A stretch of 64,000 nucleotides of DNA from positions 43,119 through 107,118 of the forward strand of contig NZ_FNAN01000029.1 in the NCBI RefSeq assembly GCF_900101885.1. The letters are read 5' to 3'. Origin of the DNA: Dyadobacter soli. GTDB lineage: Bacteria; Bacteroidota; Bacteroidia; Cytophagales; Spirosomataceae. Shown here one piece after another: positions 9,801 through 17,983 of this stretch (position 1 is its first letter; every line of letters starts with the position of its first letter). A model generated the notes under the pieces. That model was given only the letters and a program-made list of their open reading frames with translations, searched no databases and was not told where the DNA came from. The position numbers were made by a program, and so were the translations under genes.

Positions 9801-10145
9801 CCAATACGGATTTATCCGTGAACTCATCGGTCTGTATAGCAACGAATCACTGGCGCCGTCATTGGGTACGGCATAAAAAACGACTTCCTTATTGTCGGTT
9901 GAAATAATGGCCACTTGCTTACCACGGTGCCAAAGTTGAATCTTGCTGACGTCATTTACAGGGAAATCGGTTGGCAAAACGGAAAATGGCAGCTTATGTA
10001 TTCCCGCTTGTGTAATACCTACTTTCACATAGGGCTTGCCGTACACAATCCAGTTATTCCTGTAAGGTGCTCCCCATTGTGCGGAAACACTCGAAACTCC
10101 AAAGCTCAGCAGAACAGCGAGGCAAAAAGTAAACCTGAAACCCAT
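6825..10145 (-). CDS. porU2: Gingipain-type C25 peptidase, PorU2-like putative T9SS sortase
   Basis: The start is taken at ATG 10145 (signal peptide MGFRFTFCLAVLLSFGVSS, 1106 aa) rather than GTG 10169, which lies in a terminator hairpin. The middle holds a peptidase C25 domain with the catalytic dyad visible as TYFGHGS (His about residue 615) and FNGCGVGN (Cys about 649). A CARDB-like domain with paired Gly/Asn turns (about 800-880) and a C-terminal sorting-type domain (LVVSPNPASS to KVALVR) follow. PorU is the cell-surface sortase that removes T9SS sorting domains and attaches cargo to A-LPS; PorU2-type proteins are paralogs in Cytophagales. Both catalytic residues are intact. It could instead be a secreted peptidase cargo. 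A related gene lies immediately upstream. Confidence 0.75.
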   Translation of the reverse strand: MGFRFTFCLAVLLSFGVSSVSAQWGAPYRNNWIVYGKPYVKVGITQAGIHKLPFSVLPTDFPVNDVSKIQLWHRGKQVAIISTDNKEVVFYAVPNDGASDSLLYRPMSSRINPYWSMYSDEGAYFLTVGDAAGLRAVRSNKDATPQDAPVNIHKGENLVIYKNEYSLSTNSYLRPSFFNSFFEIGASRTGKASMEGKASSVAIQLTNHVSNNADKPVVKLLIHGRSPGAKNIEIRVGKTDQSLRLVHALPNNGFSASQYSFTLESSDLDAQGKGVLNLKAVGTNNVDGYSLTYYSVKYPQKTDMTGKKTSEFNLVKTSDSYTRLNVTNTPASSTVIDITDTDKPVVIEGNASGIMVPRSANRDARLLVTSESVTIQKAKVNAVTFGTKYPLNVNYIILTSENLLDGAKEYAAYRSSVDGGGFTTLVANIKDVYNQFNYGEPSPVAIRNFVDYMISDGKKDKHLFLIGKSITHNERMIRELPDEVPTIGFPASDILLVEGLGGTVRDVPAVPIGRLSAVTNQNIHDYLGKVKEYEHNSTGNYGWRKHVLHLNGGKTASEITQLKQLLAALEPNVSRGIVGGSVKPFVKQQAIGEVETVNITPEVNEGVGLITYFGHGSTTVTDLDMGYITDADRGYNNTGMYPMMYFNGCGVGNIFSARFNPSPGSNDRYPLSMDWLLAAKRGSIAIIANSFESFVSPSSNYLTKLYSSMFSDSSTYNLPIGDIQKALALKILKEDAGTYNVANIHQSVLQGDPALKVVSVGNSDYSVDSDEGIKIYAESPNKTIGESSKVTLNVRVDNLGRYVPGEKLPVEITYFMNGGQTLVKETVSGFAFHDTISVAVNLTNPIEKIAVKLDPANTIKELNKNNNKAELVIDWEVAKNESVYPQGSVKDIVAPILTVRFNDRIIKNDEVVQPGLNIAIDLEDDRLLSADTSRVNVFLKACEDNSCDFKRLAYSSGKLLEIKALTDRSLSVNLLAPPTEPGVYELLVTGSDDAGNTSTTPYRIRFRIDGASEVLKLVVSPNPASSYFRFETTLPASNPVTRIEWMIYDQRGILVHKDHQDNPKPSVNEWYWQPTQSVSGLYYYKVNMIRQQGEEKSITGKVALVR

Positions 10146-10152
10146 AACATCA

Positions 10153-10194
10153 AAAAAATAGGCTGACACGCACTTTTAATCGCGCATGTCAGCC
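10153..10194 (-). terminator. Hairpin and T7 between the two C25 peptidase genes
   Basis: On the minus strand GGCTGACA (10194-10187) pairs with TGTCAGCC (10168-10161) and is followed by TATTTTTTTG (10160-10151). It sits after the stop of the upstream C25 gene and only a few bases before the ATG of the downstream one. Expression of the second gene would need read-through. Confidence 0.6.
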
Positions 10195-10206
10195 AACATT
10201 TATACC

Positions 10207-13197
10207 CTATTTCTTAACTACCTTTTTGTGATACACGTCTCCGTTTTCGGTGTATACTTCCAATACATAATCACCGGCGGTGAGTTGTGAAAGATTCAAT
10301 TTGTTCCCGGTCTGATTTTTCAAGACAGTCTGTCCTGCCACATTCACCAGGTTCCAGCTCTTGATCTTCACAGGCACATCCACTTTAAATTCGCCAGCAT
10401 CAGCAATCGGGTTGGGCGAAACAACGAAGAATTTAGATTCCTCGCGTCTCACTGGTACGATGGTTGAATAGCTGCTCTTACCGTCAACCGTTTTTCCATC
10501 CACCACTTTGCTGTAATCAACCTGTTTAAGACGATAGTAACTTACGCCGGTCAATGGTTTTGAGTCATAGAACAAGTAACTAGTTTCTGTCTCCGTCGTT
10601 CCTTTACCTTCCACCCGACCAATTTCTTCGAACAGCTTTCCATTGTAACTTCTCTCAACGATGAAATGGCTGTTGTTCTTTTCCGAAGCTGTCAACCATT
10701 CAACTCGTACCTTTTCATTTTCTGTCTTGGCGGTAAACGAAATCAGGTCTACCGGCAATGCACCATCAGTTATCAGGATGTTCAAAGCCGGGTCGCCCTG
10801 CAAAAGAACCTGGTGTACATTGGCTCTGTCGGCATCATAATAGGAAGCCACGCGTGAATTTTGAGCCACATTGTAAGTGTAGTTCTTTTGCTGCTTTGTC
10901 AGCCGTGCCACTTCCTTAACGATATTACCAATCGTTTTTCTATTGATATCGGTTACCGTAAAGATTTGCGTGTAAAGCTTGTCGAGATACTCATTCGATG
11001 TACTTGCGAAGGCATCCCAGGTATTTCCGAATACGATCACCGCACCTTTGTTCGGAGTGAGCAGCCAGTCAAGCGACATCGGGCGAACCGAACTTGCCGG
11101 CGTTGTTCCGAACAAACCATTACGCCCACTGAAGATGTTGTTAACACCACATCCGTTATAGAACAGTACCGGGAAATTATTAGGGTTATTGTATCCTTTG
11201 TTCGGATCGCTCACGTAACCGGCATTGTAATCCGTCTTGTCAACGCCGCCGTGTCCAAAATACGTTACCATACCGACGCCAGCGCCGTTCAGCTCCGTTG
11301 CGAAATTCATTTCAATGACATCGTCACTGGCAACGGTTTTCAATTTTGGGATAACATTCCCTGAGAACGGGTTGCTGCTTATGTCCGTCGCGATCGAATT
11401 GAGGTAGTTAGAGAATTGCGTAATCTCGCCGTCCGTTTTCCCTCCGTTCATGTGGATAACGTTCTTCCGCCACGCGATGACATCCTGGCTTTCATATTTC
11501 TGCACTTTGGCCAGATAGTCCAACACCTGCTGGTCTGAAATCGCCGCCACACGTCCAACGGGCACTGCCGGCACGTCATCGGGAGATCCTGCCAAGCCGT
11601 CAGTCAGGAGCATATCCGATCCTGGATAACCTACCGTAGGAACCTCATCCGGAATCTCCCGCGTCATCCTTTCCGGGAATGTATTGGATCTTCCCAACAG
11701 CAGCAGGTATTTGCTGTCTTTCTGACCGTCGGAAATCATGTAGTCTGTAAAACGTCTTATCGCCACTGCACTCGGCTCACCGTAGTTAAACTGATTGTAT
11801 ACATCGCGGATCGAAATCACCAATGGCTTATACTTTTTCCCTGGACTATTGTCTTTACGGTAAGCAGCATATTGATTAGCCGAGCTGGTCAGGGTGTTTG
11901 AGCAGACGATCAGGTAATCGAAGTTCGCCGGATTGATCTCTGTAAACGTCGTGGTCGTAATCTTAGCCGGCAGGACAGTAGTTACCTGGTTAGTGGCAAG
12001 TAGATTAATTTTCTGTCCATTCCGGTCGATCAAAAGCGATGAAGGAGTGCCAGGTATGATTCTCGGTACGTCCGGTGTAGTAATATCATAAAACTGAACG
12101 CCGGCAGGTGTATTCGTAATGGCAAGTGACGACTGGATACCGGCGCCAACTGCAGGCAATTCAAATTCGTACGAATTGAGTGATTGCATATTCAACGCCT
12201 GATCGTACGTAAGCTTGAAGAAGGAAACTGAATAACCGCTTCCCTCGTATCCTACCTGCGTAGTTCTGAATCCAAGCGTACCCACTCCGTTCGCGTCAAA
12301 ATCGCTATCCTGCAAATCAAAATTGAAGTCATAGTCATTTAACTCCGAAACGCTCAATGTTCCGAGAGATCTTAATGTCGCAGCAGTTTTACCAATAAAT
12401 ACTTCTGCGGTTGAAGCACCTAACCTGGCTTTCAGGTGAACGGACATTTTCTTAGTTGCCGCTCCAACAGGGAATTTGATCTGAAAACTGAAAGGCTCCG
12501 GCACATAGGACGAAGGAAAGATAATCGAGGATTTCGGGTTCTGAACCTGGATGTTGTTACCCAAAAAGAATCCCATCAGCGATGTGCCTGAATACTGCTT
12601 TCCTTCTTCGAAATAACTATTGTAGGTAGATGGCCGATAGTACGTAGAAGAGCTATGGGTGTACTCGTTCTTGTAAATTCGCACATCAGTCTTGACGTGC
12701 GATGCGACAGCCTCCGGCGACGGGTTCGACAACGGTGTAGCTACGATTGCCCTGTCACCGTTCGCCGAAGGATTGACCGTCAGAAAGTAAGAGCTTTCAT
12801 CCGAATAAATGCTGTAATAAGGATTCTTCCGCGCGGTAGGCAATCTGAAAAGCAGCGCATCCATAGCCCCGTCGTTAGGCACACCGTAGAATAGGATTTC
12901 GTTGGCATCTGCCTTGATAATGCTAACCTGAACGCCGCGGTGCCAGAGTTCGAGCCTGTTTTTGTCGGCATCCTTGAATACTTGTGGCAAATCCGAGACA
13001 TTGACCTTGTGAATGCCTTTTGCGGTGACGCCTATTCTAACCCAGGGCTGGGAATACCTACCGGCAAGCCACTCATTTCCATTTGCTCCGCTCCATTTTT
13101 GCGCAATGCTCTGCGTGCATGCAATCAAAACGATGACGGCCAGCGTGCTAAGAATTCTCGGTAAGCGCAGTGTGTTTAAGGTAGAGAATGTTTTCAT
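10207..13197 (-). CDS. porU2: Gingipain-type C25 peptidase, second PorU2-like protein with T9SS sorting domain
   Basis: This 996-residue paralog has the same order as its neighbour: signal peptide (ending VLIACTQSIAQ), N-terminal beta domain opening with WLAGRYSQPWVRIGV, and a C25 domain with TYFGHGG (His 649) and YNGCGVNN (Cys 683). The C-terminus differs. It carries the module LPVDLISFTA...TASEKNN...VERS that is common in T9SS cargo, then a type A sorting domain starting SPNPIADAG. That architecture argues that this copy may be an exported cargo peptidase as well as, or instead of, a sortase. It is transcribed away from mqo and separated from the downstream copy by a terminator-like hairpin. 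Confidence 0.72.
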   Translation of the reverse strand: MKTFSTLNTLRLPRILSTLAVIVLIACTQSIAQKWSGANGNEWLAGRYSQPWVRIGVTAKGIHKVNVSDLPQVFKDADKNRLELWHRGVQVSIIKADANEILFYGVPNDGAMDALLFRLPTARKNPYYSIYSDESSYFLTVNPSANGDRAIVATPLSNPSPEAVASHVKTDVRIYKNEYTHSSSTYYRPSTYNSYFEEGKQYSGTSLMGFFLGNNIQVQNPKSSIIFPSSYVPEPFSFQIKFPVGAATKKMSVHLKARLGASTAEVFIGKTAATLRSLGTLSVSELNDYDFNFDLQDSDFDANGVGTLGFRTTQVGYEGSGYSVSFFKLTYDQALNMQSLNSYEFELPAVGAGIQSSLAITNTPAGVQFYDITTPDVPRIIPGTPSSLLIDRNGQKINLLATNQVTTVLPAKITTTTFTEINPANFDYLIVCSNTLTSSANQYAAYRKDNSPGKKYKPLVISIRDVYNQFNYGEPSAVAIRRFTDYMISDGQKDSKYLLLLGRSNTFPERMTREIPDEVPTVGYPGSDMLLTDGLAGSPDDVPAVPVGRVAAISDQQVLDYLAKVQKYESQDVIAWRKNVIHMNGGKTDGEITQFSNYLNSIATDISSNPFSGNVIPKLKTVASDDVIEMNFATELNGAGVGMVTYFGHGGVDKTDYNAGYVSDPNKGYNNPNNFPVLFYNGCGVNNIFSGRNGLFGTTPASSVRPMSLDWLLTPNKGAVIVFGNTWDAFASTSNEYLDKLYTQIFTVTDINRKTIGNIVKEVARLTKQQKNYTYNVAQNSRVASYYDADRANVHQVLLQGDPALNILITDGALPVDLISFTAKTENEKVRVEWLTASEKNNSHFIVERSYNGKLFEEIGRVEGKGTTETETSYLFYDSKPLTGVSYYRLKQVDYSKVVDGKTVDGKSSYSTIVPVRREESKFFVVSPNPIADAGEFKVDVPVKIKSWNLVNVAGQTVLKNQTGNKLNLSQLTAGDYVLEVYTENGDVYHKKVVKK

Positions 13198-13611
13198 ACA
13201 TAGATGATTTGTTTTCTTTCAATTTAGGGAACATGCTAAATAAATAATGCAACCAAAAGGCTTTACGCAATTATAAATCTACGACAACTTTCGAAGTTCG
13301 CAAAATTATACAAGGGGTGAAAATGATGTCTGATAATGCCGGAAACGACAGTCTAAGTAACGAAAGAAACGCCCGTTTAGTACAAAAACAAAGGATATTT
13401 AACAGAACGGTTACATTAACAATATTGGCGACCCTGTTTTTGCAACAAAGAAAGTTTTAATTGCCCCCTGCCAAGAACTTGCAAACCGCCATAACTTTTA
13501 TTTTTGAAATTATACTATTTTCGAAACAAATATTGTTAGGACGACTGTTACCTAACAGTGATTTGTACTTTTCCGGGCTTAGGCCTTCTTACCATATTTA
13601 CTTTTTTCGTG
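13198..13611. other. 414-bp divergent intergenic region between the C25 peptidase gene and mqo
   Basis: The region is AT-rich by eye and has no convincing gene. On the plus strand a promoter-like pair precedes mqo (13478-13506). On the minus strand TAATTTTG (complement of 13301-13308) fits the -7 consensus TAnnTTTG, about 105 bp before the peptidase gene, but has no clear -33 partner. Nothing else was recognised. Confidence 0.5.
13478..13506 (+). promoter_or_regulatory. Candidate promoter for mqo
   Basis: CTTG at 13478-13481 is separated by 17 bases from TATTTTTG (13499-13506), a full match to TAnnTTTG. It lies about 105 bp upstream of the chosen ATG at 13612. The spacer is slightly short for the consensus. 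Confidence 0.45.
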
Positions 13612-15138
13612 ATGAATACCAAAAAGTCTTCAAAAACGAGCTCACCTGACGTGGTTTTGATTGGGGCAGGCATTATGAGCGCTACGCTCGGGGTTTTACT
13701 GAAAAAGCTTAATCCATCCATTACCATCTCCGTCTTCGAACGTCTTGACCGCGTAACGGCCGAGAGCTCAGACCCGTGGAATAACGCCGGCACCGGCCAT
13801 TCCGCTTTCTGCGAATTGAACTACACGCCGCAACTGGCCGACGGTTCTATCGAAACCAAAAAAGCCGTCAAAATCGCCGAATCATTCGAAGTGTCGAAGG
13901 AATTCTGGGCGTACCTGGTTGAAAATGAGGTGATCGATTCGCCCGACAGTTTTATCCACAATATTCCCCATCTGAGTTTTGTCTGGGGTGAGGAAAACGT
14001 GGAGTATTTACGCAAGCGATACAAGGCGCTGACCAGCCACCACTTGTTCCACGGAATGGAATACACCGAGGACAAGGAAACGATCGAGAACTGGATTCCC
14101 CTGGTGATGAATGGCCGGCAAGCCGATGAAAAAGTGGCGGCCACCCGCATGGAGCTCGGTACCGACGTTAATTTCGGTGCGCTGACGAAAGCCATGTTCG
14201 ATTACCTCGAAAAGCAGGATGGTGTCAACCTCTACCTCAACTACGAGGTCGACGACCTTACTCGCCAAAAGGATAACTCGTGGCTGATCGAAGTAAAAGA
14301 TCGGGCTACCAGAAAAGAAAGCAAGATCACCGCTAAATTCGTATTTATCGGCGCAGGCGGCGGCTCGTTGCCTCTGCTCGAAAAATCGAATATTCCGGAA
14401 GGTAAAGGCTTTGGTGGATTCCCTGTAAGCGGGCAGTGGCTCGTGTGTAACAAGCCGGAAATCATTGAAAAACACCAGGCAAAAGTATATGGCAAGGCTT
14501 CGGTAGGCTCGCCGCCGATGTCGGTACCTCACCTCGACACCCGCATGATCGACGGGAAAAAAGCATTGCTATTCGGGCCATATGCCGGGTTCTCAACCAA
14601 GTTTTTGAAAAACGGTTCGTACCTCGACCTTCCGCTTTCCATTAAGCTGAACAATATCAAACCGATGCTGGCGGCGGGTCTGCACAACATTCCGCTGACC
14701 AAATACCTGATCGACCAGGTTCGTCAATCTCCTCAGGACCGCCTCGAAGCGCTGAAAGATTATTTCCCGGAAGCGCAGCTCGAAGACTGGGATCTCGAAA
14801 CGGCCGGTCAACGTGTGCAGGTGATCAAAAAGGATAAAAAAGCAGGTGGTGTCCTCGAATTCGGCACTGAAATGGTAACTGCCGCGGACGGTTCGCTGGC
14901 TGCATTGCTGGGCGCTTCTCCGGGAGCTTCCACGGCCGTGTCGATCATGCTCGAACTGATCCATAAATGCTTTGCCGAAGCCAAAACATCCGAATGGCAA
15001 CGCGAATTCAAGAAGATGATCCCGTCATTCGGCAAATCGCTTTCCAAAGAAAAAGACCTCGCCGCCAAAACCCGCGCGTGGACTACCGAGGTACTGCATT
15101 TAAGCGCCTCGCATTTGGAAGAGGAAGTGACCGCGTGA
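13612..15138 (+). CDS. mqo: Malate:quinone oxidoreductase
   Basis: The 508-residue protein starts at ATG 13612. The FAD-binding GAGIMSA motif lies at about residues 18-24, followed by the MQO signatures ERLDRVTAESS and NNAGTGHSAFCELNYT. It oxidises L-malate to oxaloacetate and passes electrons to quinone at the membrane, replacing or backing up NAD malate dehydrogenase in the TCA cycle. The length agrees with the family (about 490-550 aa). An upstream GTG at 13558 would add 18 residues of no recognisable function and is not preferred. The gene is followed by a good terminator. Confidence 0.95.
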   Translation: MNTKKSSKTSSPDVVLIGAGIMSATLGVLLKKLNPSITISVFERLDRVTAESSDPWNNAGTGHSAFCELNYTPQLADGSIETKKAVKIAESFEVSKEFWAYLVENEVIDSPDSFIHNIPHLSFVWGEENVEYLRKRYKALTSHHLFHGMEYTEDKETIENWIPLVMNGRQADEKVAATRMELGTDVNFGALTKAMFDYLEKQDGVNLYLNYEVDDLTRQKDNSWLIEVKDRATRKESKITAKFVFIGAGGGSLPLLEKSNIPEGKGFGGFPVSGQWLVCNKPEIIEKHQAKVYGKASVGSPPMSVPHLDTRMIDGKKALLFGPYAGFSTKFLKNGSYLDLPLSIKLNNIKPMLAAGLHNIPLTKYLIDQVRQSPQDRLEALKDYFPEAQLEDWDLETAGQRVQVIKKDKKAGGVLEFGTEMVTAADGSLAALLGASPGASTAVSIMLELIHKCFAEAKTSEWQREFKKMIPSFGKSLSKEKDLAAKTRAWTTEVLHLSASHLEEEVTA

Positions 15139-15161
15139 TTGTAGGTTAATATAAAAACGTT

Positions 15162-15187
15162 AAAGCCCTGGCCTGCGCCGGGGCTTT
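15162..15187 (+). terminator. Intrinsic terminator after mqo
   Basis: AAAGCCC at 15162-15168 pairs with GGGGCTTT at 15180-15187 (one G-C pair may shift), with a GC-rich loop and a T-run TTTTT. It lies just beyond mqo and just before the convergent Uma2 gene. Confidence 0.75.
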
Positions 15188-15192
15188 TTGCT

Positions 15193-15783
15193 TTAATCGG
15201 TAAATACTTCTGAGAGATTGATGACAAGATCGGGAAACACACTTGAATAGAGCAGTTCCCCATTATTCTTAGGGTGTTGTCCCACAAATTTGCCAGACCT
15301 ATCCAATAAAAAGATATTAACGTGGCCATGATCGGGATAAACTACCCAATACTCCCGCACGCCACTTTCTTCATATACATTAAATTTCTGATTCATTTCC
15401 CTCAGTGACTTGCCCGGAGAAAGTATCTCGATCACAAGGTCAGGCGCTCCCAGGCACCCGCGATCATCCACTTTTGACAAATCGCAAACGACGCAGATAT
15501 CTGGTTGTAAAACCGTAGTTATGTCCTGATTACTATTTCTATCCTTAAGTGGCAACCTCACATCGAATGGCGCTGGAAAAACCCGACAGGGGCTGTTTTT
15601 GAGCTGTGTCCAAATCATACCACTAATATTCATAACGGCAGTCTGGTGCCGGCTTGACGGTGCCGGTGACATTTTATAGATATACCCTTTAATCAGCTCC
15701 AAACGCTCGTTAAACTGCCATTTCAGGTAGTCGGCGTAGGTATACTGTTTGGTAAGATCCAGTTGGTCGAAACTTGTGATCAT
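15193..15783 (-). CDS. Uma2-family (DUF820) putative restriction-endonuclease-like protein
   Basis: The 196-residue protein shows the Uma2 pattern: LELIKGYIYKMSPAPSSRH near residue 35, LQPDICVV about residue 90, and GAPDLVIEILSPG followed by EYWVVYP. The PD...(E)xL core (QPDI, then APDLVIEIL) corresponds to the PD-(D/E)XK nuclease fold. Family members are mostly known from cyanobacteria and other bacteria with many copies, and their function is unproven. No methylase or partner gene is nearby. It is convergent with mqo and stands alone. Confidence 0.85.
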   Translation of the reverse strand: MITSFDQLDLTKQYTYADYLKWQFNERLELIKGYIYKMSPAPSSRHQTAVMNISGMIWTQLKNSPCRVFPAPFDVRLPLKDRNSNQDITTVLQPDICVVCDLSKVDDRGCLGAPDLVIEILSPGKSLREMNQKFNVYEESGVREYWVVYPDHGHVNIFLLDRSGKFVGQHPKNNGELLYSSVFPDLVINLSEVFTD

Positions 15784-15890
15784 GAGCCGATTCGTTTTTA
15801 CAATATTACCAAATCCCCATGCCTATTCCCAAAACGAATACAGAAGAAGCACTTCCAATGTGCAAAAGTACATACTTCATAATCAAGCGG

Positions 15891-16736
15891 TCAAAACGCC
15901 AGCGACCGCAAAAACTTCAACCCTTCAACCGCGATCGCTTCGCGTGATGGCTCTACCTGGCGCCAGATCGAGGCGGCTTTGGCGATCACTTTTACGTCCG
16001 GCGTGAAGGATTCGATCACGATGTCTCCCCGATAGTGGATACGGTCTAATGCGGCGAAAATACGATCCCAGTTGATCTGGTCGCCGCCAGGAGTACCACG
16101 GTCACTGCCCGACGCATGCAGTAGCCCCAACCTGTCCCCCGCCTTTTGAATGGCGAGCGCCGGGTCCTTTTCTTCCAGGTTCATGTGAAAAGTATCGAGG
16201 TGTACCTGCAATGCATCGCTCCCGACGGTGTCGATCATCCGCAGCGCCTGGTCGCAGGTGTTGATAAAATCGGTTTCGTACCGGTTCAGTGGCTCTATCG
16301 CCAGTTTTACATCATGCTTTGTCGCATAATCAGCCAGGGCTTTCAGGTTACCCGCCACAAGCTCCCACTGTTTGCGTCGCTGATCATCAGGAACAAGCTC
16401 TGCCCGCCCTACCGCGGAATAAACAGGCCCTACCACAAGCTTACTCCCAAGCACCGGTGCGATACGGATCAGCGCTTCGACATACTCAATGGCCGTCACC
16501 TGATCCTTCCGCGTGCCGCGCAGGTCGCGCCCGGGCCCGGTAGCCGCGCATACCGAGCGACATTCCAGCCCGTTATCATCCAAAGCCTTTCGAACGTAAA
16601 CGGGATCTATATCGCCCGGATCCTCCAAAGCAATCTCCACAAAATCAAAACCCCAGTTTTTAAACCGGGGGAAGAAAGAAGTGCTTTCGTTCGTAAACGG
16701 GGAAGAAAACAAATAGGTATTGATACCAAACTTCAT
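15891..16736 (-). CDS. Ketose 3-epimerase-like sugar isomerase (AP-endonuclease-2 TIM barrel)
   Basis: The 281-residue protein has the layout of D-tagatose/D-psicose 3-epimerases. Four metal ligands are visible: Glu148 (LAIEPLNRYE), Asp181 (HLDTFHMN), His207 (LLHASGSDRGTPG) and Glu242 (VIESF). The HxxxSDRGxPG segment is characteristic of this group. It probably interconverts ketoses or keto-sugar derivatives by C3 epimerisation with Mn2+ or Co2+. It has no signal peptide, so it acts in the cytosol. The FG-GAP gene lies 6 bp upstream on the same strand and the cytochrome-type dehydrogenase lies beyond it, suggesting one sugar-processing unit. The precise substrate cannot be told. Confidence 0.8.
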   Translation of the reverse strand: MKFGINTYLFSSPFTNESTSFFPRFKNWGFDFVEIALEDPGDIDPVYVRKALDDNGLECRSVCAATGPGRDLRGTRKDQVTAIEYVEALIRIAPVLGSKLVVGPVYSAVGRAELVPDDQRRKQWELVAGNLKALADYATKHDVKLAIEPLNRYETDFINTCDQALRMIDTVGSDALQVHLDTFHMNLEEKDPALAIQKAGDRLGLLHASGSDRGTPGGDQINWDRIFAALDRIHYRGDIVIESFTPDVKVIAKAASIWRQVEPSREAIAVEGLKFLRSLAF

Positions 16737-16742
16737 CGGTGC

Positions 16743-17951
16743 TTACTTGCCTTTTTGCTGTGTAAAAATGCGTACGCCCTTTTTGTTACCGGTGACGATG
16801 TCGAGCAGGCCGTCGCCATTCAGGTCTTCCACGGTCACGTGCAGGCCTACGCCTGAGTTGTCGTCAATATCGTGCCTGATCCACGTCGGTACTTTGCCGG
16901 GCTTGTATTCAAACCAGGAAATGAATGCCGGTTCAAACTCGCCGGGATCATTTCCATTGTGTGCGAAATACCGTTTACCGGTAATAAAATCCGGGTGACC
17001 GTCGCCATTCATATCTTTCAGCGCCAGGCCGTGCGTCTGCGAAATGGTTTTATCGATCTCGTGATGGATCCAAACCGTCTCTTTTCCTTCCTTCTTCTGC
17101 TCGTGCCACCAGATGCCATAGTTATGCGCGGACGCGCTAAGCACGTCGTTCAGGCCGTCGCCATTCAAATCAAGCACATACATTTGTGAGCAATCCTGCC
17201 CCAGATCGGCCGGATGGAATTTCCAGTCTTTGTCTTGGGGGTATTTGGCTGGCCCTTCCGCCGGGCCTTCCCACCAGCCGTTTCTTACGAGCACATCCTT
17301 GCGCCCGTCGCCGTTGATATCGCCATACCCGATCCCGTGCGTGTACATATGCGTGGAATTGTTGGCATCGTTGCTGATCACATATTTCTCCCAGGTCGTC
17401 TCCCCTTTTTTGGAAGGGCATTTAAGCCAGATCACCTTCTTACCCGTCGGATCATTGCAAAGCAAATCCAGCCGTCCGTCGCCATCGATATCTACTAATT
17501 GTGGAGATTCATTTCCTACCGAAGAATAAATGGTATGGACCGGCCAATGTCCCGGCTTGTTCTGCGGGTTTTCATGCCAGGCGGCAGCTTTGCCCGGCCA
17601 GTCAATGCGGATGAGGTCTATCCAGCCGTCCTGATTTACGTCCATCGCAAAGTCCAGGAAAGAATCACTATAACTGCCGTTTACGATAAATTCCTGCGGT
17701 TTCGCCAGTTCGTGTTCCTTCCAGTCGGGGGCTTCGAACCAATACGCGCCCGAAAGAATATCCTTTTTACCATCCTTGTTCACATCGCCCATCGCGGCAC
17801 CTTCGGCAATGAACCGTTTGGTAAGTTCCGTTTTCTTAAATGCAATAGCCGATCCGCTCTTTCCTTTCGTCTGCGCGAATGCGTGCGTACCGGCAAAGGC
17901 AACTATATTCATCAAACAAAACCATTTCAAAACTCTTCCGGTTAACAGCAT
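16743..17951 (-). CDS. Secreted FG-GAP/VCBS repeat protein
   Basis: The 402-residue protein has a signal peptide (ending AFAGTHAFAQ). At least seven calcium-loop repeats of the type DxNxDGxxD follow, for example GDVNKDGKKD, DVNQDGWID, DIDGDGRLD, DINGDGRKD, DLNGDGLND, DMNGDGHPD and DLNGDGLLD, as in a seven-bladed propeller. No catalytic motif or T9SS domain is visible. It lies between the epimerase-like gene (6 bp away) and the cytochrome/propeller lipoprotein (32 bp away). Such proteins often accompany PVC-type heme-binding dehydrogenases in Bacteroidota, which suggests a partner or carbohydrate-binding role (inference). Confidence 0.8.
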   Translation of the reverse strand: MLLTGRVLKWFCLMNIVAFAGTHAFAQTKGKSGSAIAFKKTELTKRFIAEGAAMGDVNKDGKKDILSGAYWFEAPDWKEHELAKPQEFIVNGSYSDSFLDFAMDVNQDGWIDLIRIDWPGKAAAWHENPQNKPGHWPVHTIYSSVGNESPQLVDIDGDGRLDLLCNDPTGKKVIWLKCPSKKGETTWEKYVISNDANNSTHMYTHGIGYGDINGDGRKDVLVRNGWWEGPAEGPAKYPQDKDWKFHPADLGQDCSQMYVLDLNGDGLNDVLSASAHNYGIWWHEQKKEGKETVWIHHEIDKTISQTHGLALKDMNGDGHPDFITGKRYFAHNGNDPGEFEPAFISWFEYKPGKVPTWIRHDIDDNSGVGLHVTVEDLNGDGLLDIVTGNKKGVRIFTQQKGK

Positions 17952-17983
17952 CGGATGTATGGGTTAGGATTAATACTCAAATA

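Noticed and set aside
6825..13197. C25 peptidases as the leader peptidase of the lasso-type system
   Set aside because: Lasso leader peptidases are cytosolic transglutaminase-like proteins; these carry signal peptides and act outside the cell, and are on the other strand.
13558..13611. GTG start 18 codons upstream for mqo
   Set aside because: The added residues have no counterpart in the family; ATG 13612 places the FAD motif correctly.
15193..15783. Restriction-modification system around the Uma2-family gene
   Set aside because: No methyltransferase or specificity gene is adjacent; the neighbours are mqo and a sugar epimerase.
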